A program made the translations under genes and the position numbers. Below the pieces are notes generated by a model. It searched no databases. It was given only the letters and a program-made list of their open reading frames with translations, and was not told the DNA's origin. A DNA stretch of 7,273 nucleotides from Desulfobacteraceae bacterium (GTDB taxonomy: Bacteria; Desulfobacterota; Desulfobacteria; Desulfobacterales; JAUWMJ01): assembly GCA_030612225.1 (NCBI GenBank), contig JAUWOH010000145.1, forward strand, positions 1-7,273, written 5' to 3'. Positions 1 to 6,135 of the stretch are shown one piece after another (position 1 is the first letter of the stretch; each line of letters opens with the position of its first letter).

Positions 1-188
1 TCCTGATGCATAATCAGAACAATTGGAGAAAAAGTGCTAAGTCCGTCTGTAATGGTCTTGTAGTAATTATTCATGGACTCGACAGTGAAGGGATGGTCTA
101 AATTGTACATTGCTAAACGATTAAATAATAGAGCAAAAGATCTGCCGATCTTATCGACTGTTTGTTTCTTTAGTTTAGGTTTTGTCAT
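1..188 (-). CDS. Partial CDS, N-terminal 62 residues, function not recognised
   Basis: The reading frame opens with ATG at 188 and stays open to the left edge, so only the N-terminus is visible. It begins MTKPKLKKQTVDKIGRSFAL and continues through LLFNRLAMYNLDHPFTVESM to a hydrophobic end, SPIVLIMHQ. It is basic at first, then helical, with no signal peptide, so it is probably cytoplasmic. It starts 14 bp after the kinase stop on the same strand, which suggests one transcript and possibly a shared signalling role. The ribosome site is weak (AGGGCGG). I have a faint impression of large uncharacterised proteins that accompany signalling genes in Desulfobacterota, sometimes carrying HEAT or HD domains, but nothing visible here proves it. 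That the frame is coding is likely; its function is unknown. Confidence 0.6.
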   Translation of the reverse strand, partial: MTKPKLKKQTVDKIGRSFALLFNRLAMYNLDHPFTVESMNNYYKTITDGLSTFSPIVLIMHQ

Positions 189-202
189 TTTGCCGCCCTT
201 TT

Positions 203-1096
203 TTATTGCATGTATTTTCTCTGGTATTCTTCAAGATCGTTTATGAAATCACGGCAGATTGCATATCTTTGATCGGGATCAAAGGCTGTTGCCTTTTGCA
301 CAATCATGTCCATATCCTGGTTGAGTTCGGGGTTGAGTTCAGAGGGTTTTTTTTGAAAAATTCCTTTTTTATTCAATGCCTTTTGTTTAAGCAAATCAGC
401 CTTGGATTTATGCTTAGGGAAAGGCAGTTCAGGGACCAGCATCTGAAAAAGCATTGTACCTGCTGCATAAATATCAATCCTGTTATCCATTTTGGTGTTT
501 AACACTTGCTCAGGAGCCATATATGTCGGCGTCCCCAGAAGCATCGAACGCTTTTCATCCTCACCGCGCAAGATCTTGGCTATCCCGAAATCAGTAATCA
601 TAGCTCTTTGGGTATGCTTTTCTATAAGAATATTGGCCGGCTTAATATCTCTGTGAATTATTTCCTGTGTATGTGCATAATCAAGGGCATCAAGAACCTG
701 GGTGACAATTCTGATCGTGGTGCTAAGCGGCAGGATGCGTTTTGAGGGTAAAATGTTTTTTTTAGCCATTGCAAGGTGGTATGCAATAGAGAGTCCTTGA
801 ATCAGCTGCATAGTAAAAAAGAGGAATTCTTCTATTTCTCCAACTTCATATATCTGGATAATGTTTGGATGTGACAGAATGGCTGCTGATTCCGCTTCCT
901 GGCGGAACAAATCCGCAGTCTTTTGGGTGAGAAGGCTTTTTGGGAGTATTTTTACCGCAATCTGGCGTTTCAATGACCGTTGATAGGCGATAAAAACAAC
1001 AGCCATACCACCGCGGGCCAACTCTTTTATTATAGTAGATGTTCCGAGTCTCATGCCGATAAGATGGTCTACTTTAAATTTTGCGATTGAGGTCAT
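203..1096 (-). CDS. Hanks-type serine/threonine protein kinase
   Basis: This 297-residue protein is essentially one protein-kinase domain that phosphorylates Ser/Thr on protein substrates using ATP. Visible motifs are the glycine-rich loop LARGGMAVVF (26-35), the ATP-anchoring Lys49 in IAVKIL, a likely helix-C Glu67 in FRQEAE, HPNI (76-79), the catalytic loop HRDIKPANIL (148-157, with Asp150, Lys152 and Asn155), the Mg-binding DFG (169-171), the activation segment ending APE (194-196), and Asp208 with Gly213 in DIYAAG. All catalytic residues are present, so it should be active. There is no transmembrane helix or extracellular sensor (PASTA or similar), so it is probably a soluble cytoplasmic kinase. 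The start is fixed by an in-frame TGA five codons upstream and an AGGTGA ribosome site nine bases before ATG. The next gene follows after 14 bp. The substrate is unknown. Confidence 0.93.
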   Translation of the reverse strand: MTSIAKFKVDHLIGMRLGTSTIIKELARGGMAVVFIAYQRSLKRQIAVKILPKSLLTQKTADLFRQEAESAAILSHPNIIQIYEVGEIEEFLFFTMQLIQGLSIAYHLAMAKKNILPSKRILPLSTTIRIVTQVLDALDYAHTQEIIHRDIKPANILIEKHTQRAMITDFGIAKILRGEDEKRSMLLGTPTYMAPEQVLNTKMDNRIDIYAAGTMLFQMLVPELPFPKHKSKADLLKQKALNKKGIFQKKPSELNPELNQDMDMIVQKATAFDPDQRYAICRDFINDLEEYQRKYMQ

Positions 1097-1130
1097 AAAA
1101 ACAACTCACCTGGCTTAAGGGATCTTTCGC

Positions 1131-1151
1131 GTTGCTGGTTGCGCGTTTCGG
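1131..1151. repeat. Degenerate heptamer tandem repeat (GTTGCTG type)
   Basis: Three consecutive seven-base units, GTTGCTG, GTTGCGC and GTTTCGG, followed by another GTT. They sit in the leader of the kinase gene, 35 bp before its start codon. Similar units recur at 4355-4375 in the spacer after recQ. Confidence 0.5.
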
Positions 1152-1171
1152 GTTGTAGGATATGGGACAAG

Positions 1172-1199
1172 GTTATAAAAAAGGATTATTTCCGATTAA
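1172..1199 (-). promoter_or_regulatory. Possible promoter for the kinase gene
   Basis: On the minus strand there is a TATAAC box (1172-1177), five of six matches to the -10 consensus, 16 bp from TTAATC (1194-1199), a weak -35. It lies about 75 bp upstream of the kinase ATG with the tandem GTTGCTG-type heptamers between. This is pattern matching only and the -35 is poor. Confidence 0.22.
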
Positions 1200-1205
1200 C
1201 AACTC

Positions 1206-1237
1206 GCCTGTCTGCGTGCGGACACGCACAGGCAGGC
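1206..1237. repeat. GC-rich imperfect palindrome
   Basis: The left arm GCCTGTCTGCGTG and the right arm CACGCACAGGCAGGC pair with one mismatch and a two-base bulge around a CGGA loop. No T-run follows on either strand, so it is not a standard intrinsic terminator. A related hairpin with the same TGTCTG...CAGACA core is at 4411-4436, which points to a dispersed repeat. Confidence 0.5.
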
Positions 1238-1278
1238 AACATGCAACCAGGCTTCGCCTTCGGCTACGCCCCGGCAAG

Positions 1279-1292
1279 CCCTAAACCCTAAA
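1279..1292. repeat. Two perfect CCCTAAA heptamers
   Basis: CCCTAAA occurs twice in direct tandem, the same unit as some eukaryotic telomere repeats. Two copies are too few to carry meaning alone. They are listed because seven-base tandem units also occur in other spacers of this window. Confidence 0.5.
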
Positions 1293-1330
1293 CAATTACG
1301 TGATCACCAAACGAACAAGTTTGAAAAACG

Positions 1331-1489
1331 GAGCCATTTTCAAAATGTTCAATTTCGAAGTCTCCGCTTATCTGTTCGAGATCAAGGAAGGCGAAAATTT
1401 TAACCACAGGAATACATGTAGTATTTCGAGGATTAAAATCTGAGCCTGACGCAGATATCGGACAAAAGGGGACGTTTTGAAATTGGCTC
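1331..1489. repeat. 159-bp imperfect palindrome, MITE-like or dispersed repeat
   Basis: The outer arms GAGCCATTTTCAAAATG (1331-1347) and CGTTTTGAAATTGGCTC (1473-1489) are inverted copies with 15 of 17 matches. Inside them, ATTTTAACC (1397-1405) pairs with GGATTAAAAT (1430-1439), and AATAC (1411-1415) with GTATT (1421-1425) around an ATGTA loop. The whole unit could fold as one long interrupted hairpin, with about 16 unpaired bases more on the left arm. Pairing may continue slightly outward to about 1321 and 1500. A 67-codon frame starting TTG crosses it on the minus strand without a ribosome site; I read that as a by-product. No target duplication was found. Confidence 0.6.
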
Positions 1490-1626
1490 AACGTATTTTG
1501 GGTAGCGATAAATGTCTTTGTTGGTTAAAAATCCCATAAATTGAATGTATTATATGGTATTATAAAAACTTGGGAAGGTCAAGCAAAGAATAGGGGCACA
1601 AAGAAACGTCGATGGCTAAGTAAAAA

Positions 1627-1870
1627 GTTCCGTGACCGTTCACGGGTTCAGAGTTCAAGGTTCAGGGGTTGTGGGTTTGCCGCAAATTTGAACATGGGAT
1701 GCGTCTTTACGATAAAAAGGTCAGTTTCGTCAGACCTAATCCAAAATTTAAGGCTAAATTGACAATTGCTTTGAAAAATGAATATTTGTAAGAAAACCTT
1801 TGGATCTTCAAGGCCTTCTTTGCTCTTAACCATGAACGTTGAACCCTGAACCTGTGAACGGTCACAAAGT
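1627..1870. repeat. Inverted repeat with 38-bp arms and heptamer substructure
   Basis: The arms at 1627-1664 and 1833-1870 are inverted copies matching at about 32 of 38 positions; the core GTGACCGTTCAC is common to both. Each arm contains GTTCA (or TGAAC) four times at steps of 7-8 bases. The 168-bp interior is AT-rich and has no gene I can support; it includes a small GGTC/GACC stem near 1720-1737. There is no clear target duplication. It could be a decayed mobile element or two copies of a dispersed repeat inserted head to head. Confidence 0.6.
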
Positions 1871-2045
1871 TCAATATACGCCCCGCAGGAAGTGCCCTTG
1901 GGGTGCAAGGAGCGGTGGTTTTTAAGGGATGAGGCAAAAAAGAAATTTCTTGCTTTTCCGACTTCTTTTGATGCATTGTGGGTTGAAAATTTTTTGAGCT
2001 CTTAACGGCGCAACTATGAGTATGGACGTAAACAACAGGTGAATA

Positions 2046-4232
2046 GTGAAAGACAATCCTGAAAAAATTCTAAAAAAAGTATTCGGTTATGATGAATTCA
2101 GACCTCTTCAGGCTGAGATCATTGACAGTGTTCTTAACAAACAGGATGCACTTGTCATAATGCCCACAGGTGGCGGAAAATCCATTTGTTACCAGATTCC
2201 GGCATTGATTTTCAAGGGCCTTACCGTTGTTGTTTCTCCCCTGATTTCTTTGATGAAAGACCAGGTTGAACAGCTTGCAGAATTGGGTGTATCTGCTGTC
2301 TGTCTGAACAGTTCGATTTTGCGGGAGGAGTACGGAAAAAATATCGGCCTGATAAAACAGGGCAAGACAAACCTTCTTTACATTGCGCCTGAGACACTTC
2401 TTAAACCCGGCATACTAGATTTACTTTCATCAGCAGGAGTCAGTTGCCTTGCCATTGACGAGGCTCACTGTATTTCAGAGTGGGGGCATGATTTTCGCCC
2501 CGAATACAGGCAACTTGCCGATGTCAGATCACGTTTTTCAGACGCTGTCTGCATTGCGCTTACGGCTACTGCAACACCCCGGGTTCAACAGGATATTAAA
2601 AACAGTCTGAATATTAAATCATCCAGCGAATATATAGGAAGTTTCAACAGGGAAAACCTTTTTATCAGGATTGTCCCCAAAACAGATCCTGTTGACCAGA
2701 CAGTATCATTTATCAGGCAGTTCCCTGATCAGTCGGGAATCATATACTGCTTTTCCAGAAAACAGGTGGAGGACCTTTCTGAGACGCTTGGGCAAAAGGG
2801 CTTTTCAGTGCGTCCTTATCATGCCGGTCTTTCGGGCGAAGAAAGGAAAAAGAATCAGGAGCTTTTTATAAAGGATGATGTGCTTATTATTGTAGCTACA
2901 ATTGCATTCGGTATGGGTATAAACAAGCCCAATGTGAGGTTTGTGATCCATTATGACCTTCCGAAAAATATTGAAAGCTATTATCAGGAGATAGGCAGAT
3001 CCGGCAGGGACGGTCTTCGTTCCGAGTGTATGCTGCTGTTCAGTTATGGAGACATTCAGAAGATCAAGTATTTTATCAACCAGAAACCGGCACATGAAAA
3101 ACGCATGGCAAACATTCATCTTCAGGCTTTGCTCAAGTTTGCAGAAACGGACATATGTCGCAGGATACCGCTTCTTAGCTATTTTGGTGAAGAGTATTCC
3201 ATAAAAAAATGCGGCATGTGTGATAACTGCCTCTCGGATGAAAAAGAACTTCAAGATATCACAGTTTATGCGCAGAAATTTCTGTCCTGTGTAAAACGAA
3301 CAGGAGAGATATTTGGGGCGGCACATGTTGTAGATGTTCTGCGTGGATCGGAATCAAAGAAAGTGTTAAAATTCGGGCATCAAAGCTTATCGACTTATGG
3401 AATCGGAAAAGATCTGTCCAAAAAGCAGTGGTTTCATCTGTCCCGTCAGTTTCTGCACAAAGGGCTTGTAACGCAGGATATGGAGTATGGAGGACTAAAT
3501 CTCACTGAAAAGGCCTGGGATGTTTTCAAGGGTAAGGAAAATGTTTACGGGAGGATTGAAGCTGAGGAAATTAAGGTTGTTAAGAAAAGGCCAACTGAAA
3601 ATATCACCGATTTTGATGAAAAACTCTTTGACAGGCTGAGAAAGAAAAGAAAAGAGATTGCAGATGAGGCTAAGGTTCCTCCCTATGTTATCTTTTCAGA
3701 CAGGACTTTGATCGAAATATCCGCATTTTTTCCTCAAACAATAGAAAATATGAATAATATTTACGGCATTGGCGAGGAAAAACTGAAAAAATACGGATTT
3801 ATCTTTCTTGAGATTATCTGCGAATACTGCGAAAAACACGGTATTGATGAAAGGCCGAAAGAAATCGGGCAAAGGAAGAGAAAAACTTCAAAACAAACCG
3901 GGAAGCCCAGGCATGTCGCCATAGGCGAGGCATATAATGCCGGAGAGTCAATTGAAAAAATCATGACCCAATACTCCATAAAGCTTGTTACGGTTTTAGA
4001 TCATCTTTTTAAGTATTATCTTGAAAGCAACAAGATCAGATCGGACGGTCTGCTTTCCGTTTCAGCTCTTTCCCAAAAGGATGTACAGGCAGTTTTAAAG
4101 ACTTTCGACAGGCTTGGTCCTGAATACCTGTCTCCGATTTTCATGGAGCATAATGGCGATGTAAGTTATGAAGACCTCAAAATAACTCGTTTGTATTATC
4201 TGAGCGAAAAACCTCCTCTCCCTTTAAGCTGA
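2046..4232 (+). CDS. recQ: ATP-dependent DNA helicase RecQ with extended C-terminus
   Basis: This is a 3'-5' superfamily 2 DNA helicase acting in recombinational repair and stalled-fork processing. Domains in order: motif 0 FRPLQ (18-22), Walker A MPTGGGKS (39-46), Ia VVVSPLISLMKDQ (61-73), Walker B DEAH (138-141) with the RecQ aromatic-rich loop up to 154, III ALTATA (171-176), IV GIIYC (231-235), V AFGMGINKP (287-295), VI QEIGRSGRDG (314-323). The zinc site uses Cys371, 389, 392 and 395, followed by a winged helix (about 401-515), then HRDC (about 520-600). Residues 601-728 are an extra tail absent from the roughly 610-residue E. coli protein; it resembles the helix-turn-helix domain (HTH_40 type) at the end of some RecQ proteins. 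The start is GTG: an in-frame TGA lies two codons upstream and AGG sits six bases before it. It converges on the zinc-ribbon gene. Confidence 0.97.
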   Translation: MKDNPEKILKKVFGYDEFRPLQAEIIDSVLNKQDALVIMPTGGGKSICYQIPALIFKGLTVVVSPLISLMKDQVEQLAELGVSAVCLNSSILREEYGKNIGLIKQGKTNLLYIAPETLLKPGILDLLSSAGVSCLAIDEAHCISEWGHDFRPEYRQLADVRSRFSDAVCIALTATATPRVQQDIKNSLNIKSSSEYIGSFNRENLFIRIVPKTDPVDQTVSFIRQFPDQSGIIYCFSRKQVEDLSETLGQKGFSVRPYHAGLSGEERKKNQELFIKDDVLIIVATIAFGMGINKPNVRFVIHYDLPKNIESYYQEIGRSGRDGLRSECMLLFSYGDIQKIKYFINQKPAHEKRMANIHLQALLKFAETDICRRIPLLSYFGEEYSIKKCGMCDNCLSDEKELQDITVYAQKFLSCVKRTGEIFGAAHVVDVLRGSESKKVLKFGHQSLSTYGIGKDLSKKQWFHLSRQFLHKGLVTQDMEYGGLNLTEKAWDVFKGKENVYGRIEAEEIKVVKKRPTENITDFDEKLFDRLRKKRKEIADEAKVPPYVIFSDRTLIEISAFFPQTIENMNNIYGIGEEKLKKYGFIFLEIICEYCEKHGIDERPKEIGQRKRKTSKQTGKPRHVAIGEAYNAGESIEKIMTQYSIKLVTVLDHLFKYYLESNKIRSDGLLSVSALSQKDVQAVLKTFDRLGPEYLSPIFMEHNGDVSYEDLKITRLYYLSEKPPLPLS

Positions 4233-4354
4233 TATTCGGACCCATTTGGCACCGCGGGAATAGTAATTACAGGCTTTGTAAGTTATTATTAAAAAATGAT
4301 GCTAAACCTATAAATGATAAGGGATTGCATGATAATTGGACATTCAAGATACTT

Positions 4355-4375
4355 GTTGCTCGTTACTCGTTGCTG
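4355..4375. repeat. Heptamer tandem repeat, three units
   Basis: GTTGCTC, GTTACTC and GTTGCTG stand in direct tandem. They match the repeat type at 1131-1151 and precede two small hairpins. Confidence 0.55.
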
Positions 4376-4380
4376 GTAAA

Positions 4381-4400
4381 AGCAATAGCTTCGCTTTGCT
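4381..4400 (-). terminator. Weak candidate terminator for the zinc-ribbon gene
   Basis: On the minus strand AGCAAAGC and GCTATTGCT pair as an 8-bp stem with one bulged base around a GAA loop, followed directly by TTTTA. It is about 85 bases past the zinc-ribbon stop codon. The stem is AT-rich and the T-run short, and it lies inside a repeat-like stretch, so it may not terminate at all. Confidence 0.22.
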
Positions 4401-4483
4401 GCAAAATATCTGTCTGTGCGTGCCCGCATCCAGACATGTGGAATCACGTCTGTAGCGGGAGGGATTTTTCGTTCAGGCACGAG

Positions 4484-4942
4484 TTAGTCCTTTTTAATCA
4501 ATTCAGATATCTCCACTACCCTGTTAGAAATATTCCGGACAGTCATTTTTCGGTGATCTATCCACCATTTTGCCTCTGTTTTTTCCTGCCATTCCTTGAA
4601 AAACATATCAAAAGCTTTCCCTGACAGTTCCTTTTCATCATCATTTTCAAACTTGAGGCTTTTCTTCAAATAATCAACCTTGTTAATCAGCTCTGCCCGG
4701 ATCTTCTCCGCCCATGAAACCATCTTCAGGGTGCCGTTAAGTTCAGGAAATCCGATTGCCTGATGTGCTTTTGTAAGTTTATTTGCCTGCTTTCTGAAAT
4801 ATTCTTTTTTGCATTTTTCACAATACCAGTCTTTTTTATCCACCAGGAACAGATTTTTCTCATGGCTCTCAAAAAGCTGTACCTTGAACATGGTACGGCA
4901 TGTGCGGCATTTTACTTGATAAGTAGATAATTTTTCAGTCAT
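4484..4942 (-). CDS. Small zinc-ribbon protein of unknown function
   Basis: A 152-residue, lysine-rich protein without signal peptide or membrane helix. The N-terminus carries a four-cysteine zinc ribbon: CRTC (Cys12, Cys15) and CEKC (Cys41, Cys44). The C-terminal two thirds are helical and charged, with the motifs VSWAEKIR (75-82) and AKWWIDHR (124-131). I recall this WAExIR ... WWIDxR pairing from uncharacterised proteins of other bacteria and phages, but I cannot name the family. A nucleic-acid-binding role would be a guess from the zinc ribbon and basic charge. The ATG is the first possible start, because an in-frame TGA lies two codons upstream. No ribosome site is visible; a hairpin (4951-4973) ends eight bases before the ATG. 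It converges with recQ and sits about 50 bp downstream of a MITE-like element. Confidence 0.75.
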   Translation of the reverse strand: MTEKLSTYQVKCRTCRTMFKVQLFESHEKNLFLVDKKDWYCEKCKKEYFRKQANKLTKAHQAIGFPELNGTLKMVSWAEKIRAELINKVDYLKKSLKFENDDEKELSGKAFDMFFKEWQEKTEAKWWIDHRKMTVRNISNRVVEISELIKKD

Positions 4943-4950
4943 TTTTCATT

Positions 4951-4973
4951 AATGGGTCAGGAGCCTGCCCATT
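4951..4973. promoter_or_regulatory. Hairpin just upstream of the zinc-ribbon start codon
   Basis: AATGGGTCAGG and CCTGCCCATT form a 10-bp stem with one bulged T and an AG loop. On the minus strand its base ends eight bases before the zinc-ribbon ATG, where a ribosome site would be expected but is missing. On the plus strand it is followed by TCCTTTTGTT and looks slightly terminator-like, though no plus-strand gene precedes it. It could restrict translation initiation or act as a terminator. Confidence 0.4.
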
Positions 4974-4992
4974 TCCTTTTGTTAAGGTTATG

Positions 4993-5212
4993 GTAACTCA
5001 GGTGGATAGGCTGTACGCGGCGCAAGTGCCTGCGCTGCGCGAAGACTGTCAGGGAAAAGCACATTTTAAAGCCATGCTTGGTACAAGAATCACATTCCGC
5101 CAAAGTACGGCAATCGTACTTTTCTGACCCCTTCAGCCCCTTGCCAGGGTATAGCTGGAAGCAAAGCCCGGTTCAGCCTAAACAGCTTCAGCCTGACTAC
5201 GTGAGTAGTTAC
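4993..5212. mobile_element. MITE-like element, copy A, with 8-bp target duplication
   Basis: A 220-bp non-coding element. Its ends are inverted (GTAACT at left, AGTTAC at right), and it is flanked by perfect direct repeats AGGTTATG at 4985-4992 and 5213-5220, the footprint of a transposase-mediated insertion. The right terminal 24 bases (5186-5209) are identical to those of copy B at 6931-6954. The core 5051-5130 matches copy B closely. Copy A also has a GC-rich hairpin near 5017-5040 and about 45 extra bases before its right end (about 5139-5185). GTAA termini with an 8-bp duplication are typical of the IS66 family, so an IS66-type transposase may have moved it. It encodes no protein. Confidence 0.75.
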
Positions 5213-5246
5213 AGGTTATGCGGCTTACAGGAAGACCACCTTTGTG

Positions 5247-5954
5247 TCAATTCTTTCCAGGCCTGTAAATTGCCCCAGCTTTTTCGATAAGTTTAATAGC
5301 TGTGGTAAGTGTTGACAGGTCAGAATTGATCTTGCCGTCACTCCCTGCCACATGGCCGTGCCCCATGATTTTAGCTTTACTTTCCGAAAATTGACTCCCA
5401 ACAATAAGGTTTCCCTGCCAAATAACCGAAGGCTGTCCCCGGTACCAGCTATAGTCGTGGTGCTCGTTATCGTCAAAGCTCTTATTAATCTCAATATAAT
5501 AATAGTATTTTCCCGGCTTGAGAATTTTCTTCGGTTGCCAAAGCCAAACAAACTTCCCAGCTTTTGGAGTAGCTGAACTGACAGCGTCTACAAGTGGCCT
5601 GTCTTTTGGTGGATAAAAATTACCTTCTCCATAATCAAAACCTCTTTGATGAGCCCAAACAGGAAGAACGCTTAAACGTGATCCTCCCCATTTGTTATCT
5701 ATCTCACCGCCTCTATTGCCGAGCCCTTTCTTGGCGACTTTCTTTGTGACATAAACCGTATCTACAAAGACTCCTTGTTCGCTGACCAACCAGATAGCCA
5801 TCTGACACTTTTTTTCGGCCAAAACGATGCTGAAGGAAAATGTCATCTGTGCATTCTTCGTTTCGGCAAAAACTTCACTCCCCCAAAATATCACCACGGC
5901 AAACAGGCAACAGAAGCATAAAATAGTGCCCCTCCGGGCAAACTCTTTAATCAT
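5247..5954 (-). CDS. Exported DUF2271-like protein
   Basis: A 235-residue protein with a Sec signal peptide: basic start, hydrophobic stretch from about residue 10 to 24, and a probable signal peptidase I site after VFA (28-30), so the mature protein should be periplasmic. The mature part fits the uncharacterised DUF2271 pattern: MAIWLVSEQGVFVDTVYV (52-69), LPVW (97-100), VDAVSSATPKAGKF (122-135), then PGKYYYYIEIN (147-157), with a conserved-looking tail GHGHVAGSDG (198-207). Members are often near PepSY or flavin-related redox proteins; none are visible here. The start is well supported by an AGGAGA ribosome site seven bases before ATG. It follows the hydrolase gene after 181 bp and may have its own promoter. 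The family assignment is from memory of motif layout. Confidence 0.8.
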   Translation of the reverse strand: MIKEFARRGTILCFCCLFAVVIFWGSEVFAETKNAQMTFSFSIVLAEKKCQMAIWLVSEQGVFVDTVYVTKKVAKKGLGNRGGEIDNKWGGSRLSVLPVWAHQRGFDYGEGNFYPPKDRPLVDAVSSATPKAGKFVWLWQPKKILKPGKYYYYIEINKSFDDNEHHDYSWYRGQPSVIWQGNLIVGSQFSESKAKIMGHGHVAGSDGKINSDLSTLTTAIKLIEKAGAIYRPGKN

Positions 5955-6135
5955 ACAAATTCTCCTTTACTTAAATCTTCTGGTGTTCTTAAATCCACCT
6001 TACGTCCAATGGTTCAGGATAATTCTATTTCCATTCCGGTAATATCAAACAAAACGGAGATTGAAAAACTCCCCGACCCTTCGGATATTTAACTTGTTTG
6101 AGTTCTAATTTTTTTTATATTATTAGCATTGGGAC

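Larger units (their letters stand above)
1097..2045. other. Long gene-free spacer between divergent kinase and recQ
   Basis: About 950 bp with no convincing gene; the short open frames here lack ribosome sites and overlap palindromes. It is a mosaic. There are three degenerate heptamers at 1131-1151 (GTTGCTG, GTTGCGC, GTTTCGG), a GC-rich hairpin at 1206-1237, and two perfect CCCTAAA heptamers at 1279-1292. A 159-bp palindrome occupies 1331-1489 and a 38-bp inverted repeat occupies 1627-1870. The stretch 1873-2000 shows no clear structure apart from a small CCCC/GGGG stem near 1880. The promoter of recQ must lie at its right end but I could not place it. The build-up suggests repeated insertion of non-coding elements. 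Confidence 0.7.
4233..4483. other. Spacer between convergent recQ and zinc-ribbon genes
   Basis: No gene is supported here. The spacer contains GTTGCTC, GTTACTC and GTTGCTG in tandem (4355-4375), a small hairpin (4381-4400), and a TGTCTG...CAGACA hairpin (4411-4436) resembling the one at 1206-1237. A strong intrinsic terminator for recQ was not found in the first 100 bases after its stop; that stretch is only AT-rich. Confidence 0.6.

Noticed and set aside
1279..1292. Telomere-like CCCTAAA repeat
   Set aside because: Only two units, in a bacterial context; kept only as part of the heptamer observation.
1288..1491. 67-codon minus-strand open frame starting with TTG
   Set aside because: It has no ribosome site and coincides with the 159-bp palindrome, so it is more simply explained as repeat DNA read in one frame.
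2805..3326. 173-codon frame antisense to recQ
   Set aside because: It lies wholly inside the well-supported recQ gene and has no recognisable domain.
4289..4624. Open frames on both strands between recQ and the zinc-ribbon gene
   Set aside because: They cross heptamer repeats and hairpins, or overlap the zinc-ribbon gene, without ribosome sites or domain features.
5078..5290. 70-codon plus-strand frame across MITE copy A
   Set aside because: It reads through the element's palindrome and target duplication, so it is not a gene.
5225..5551. 108-codon minus-strand frame overlapping the DUF2271-like gene
   Set aside because: It overlaps a frame with signal peptide, ribosome site and family motifs on the same strand.
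6073..6084. CCGA...TCGG hairpin followed by TTTTT on the minus strand, after the hydrolase gene
   Set aside because: A four-base-pair stem is too short to call a terminator, and four bases separate it from the T-run.
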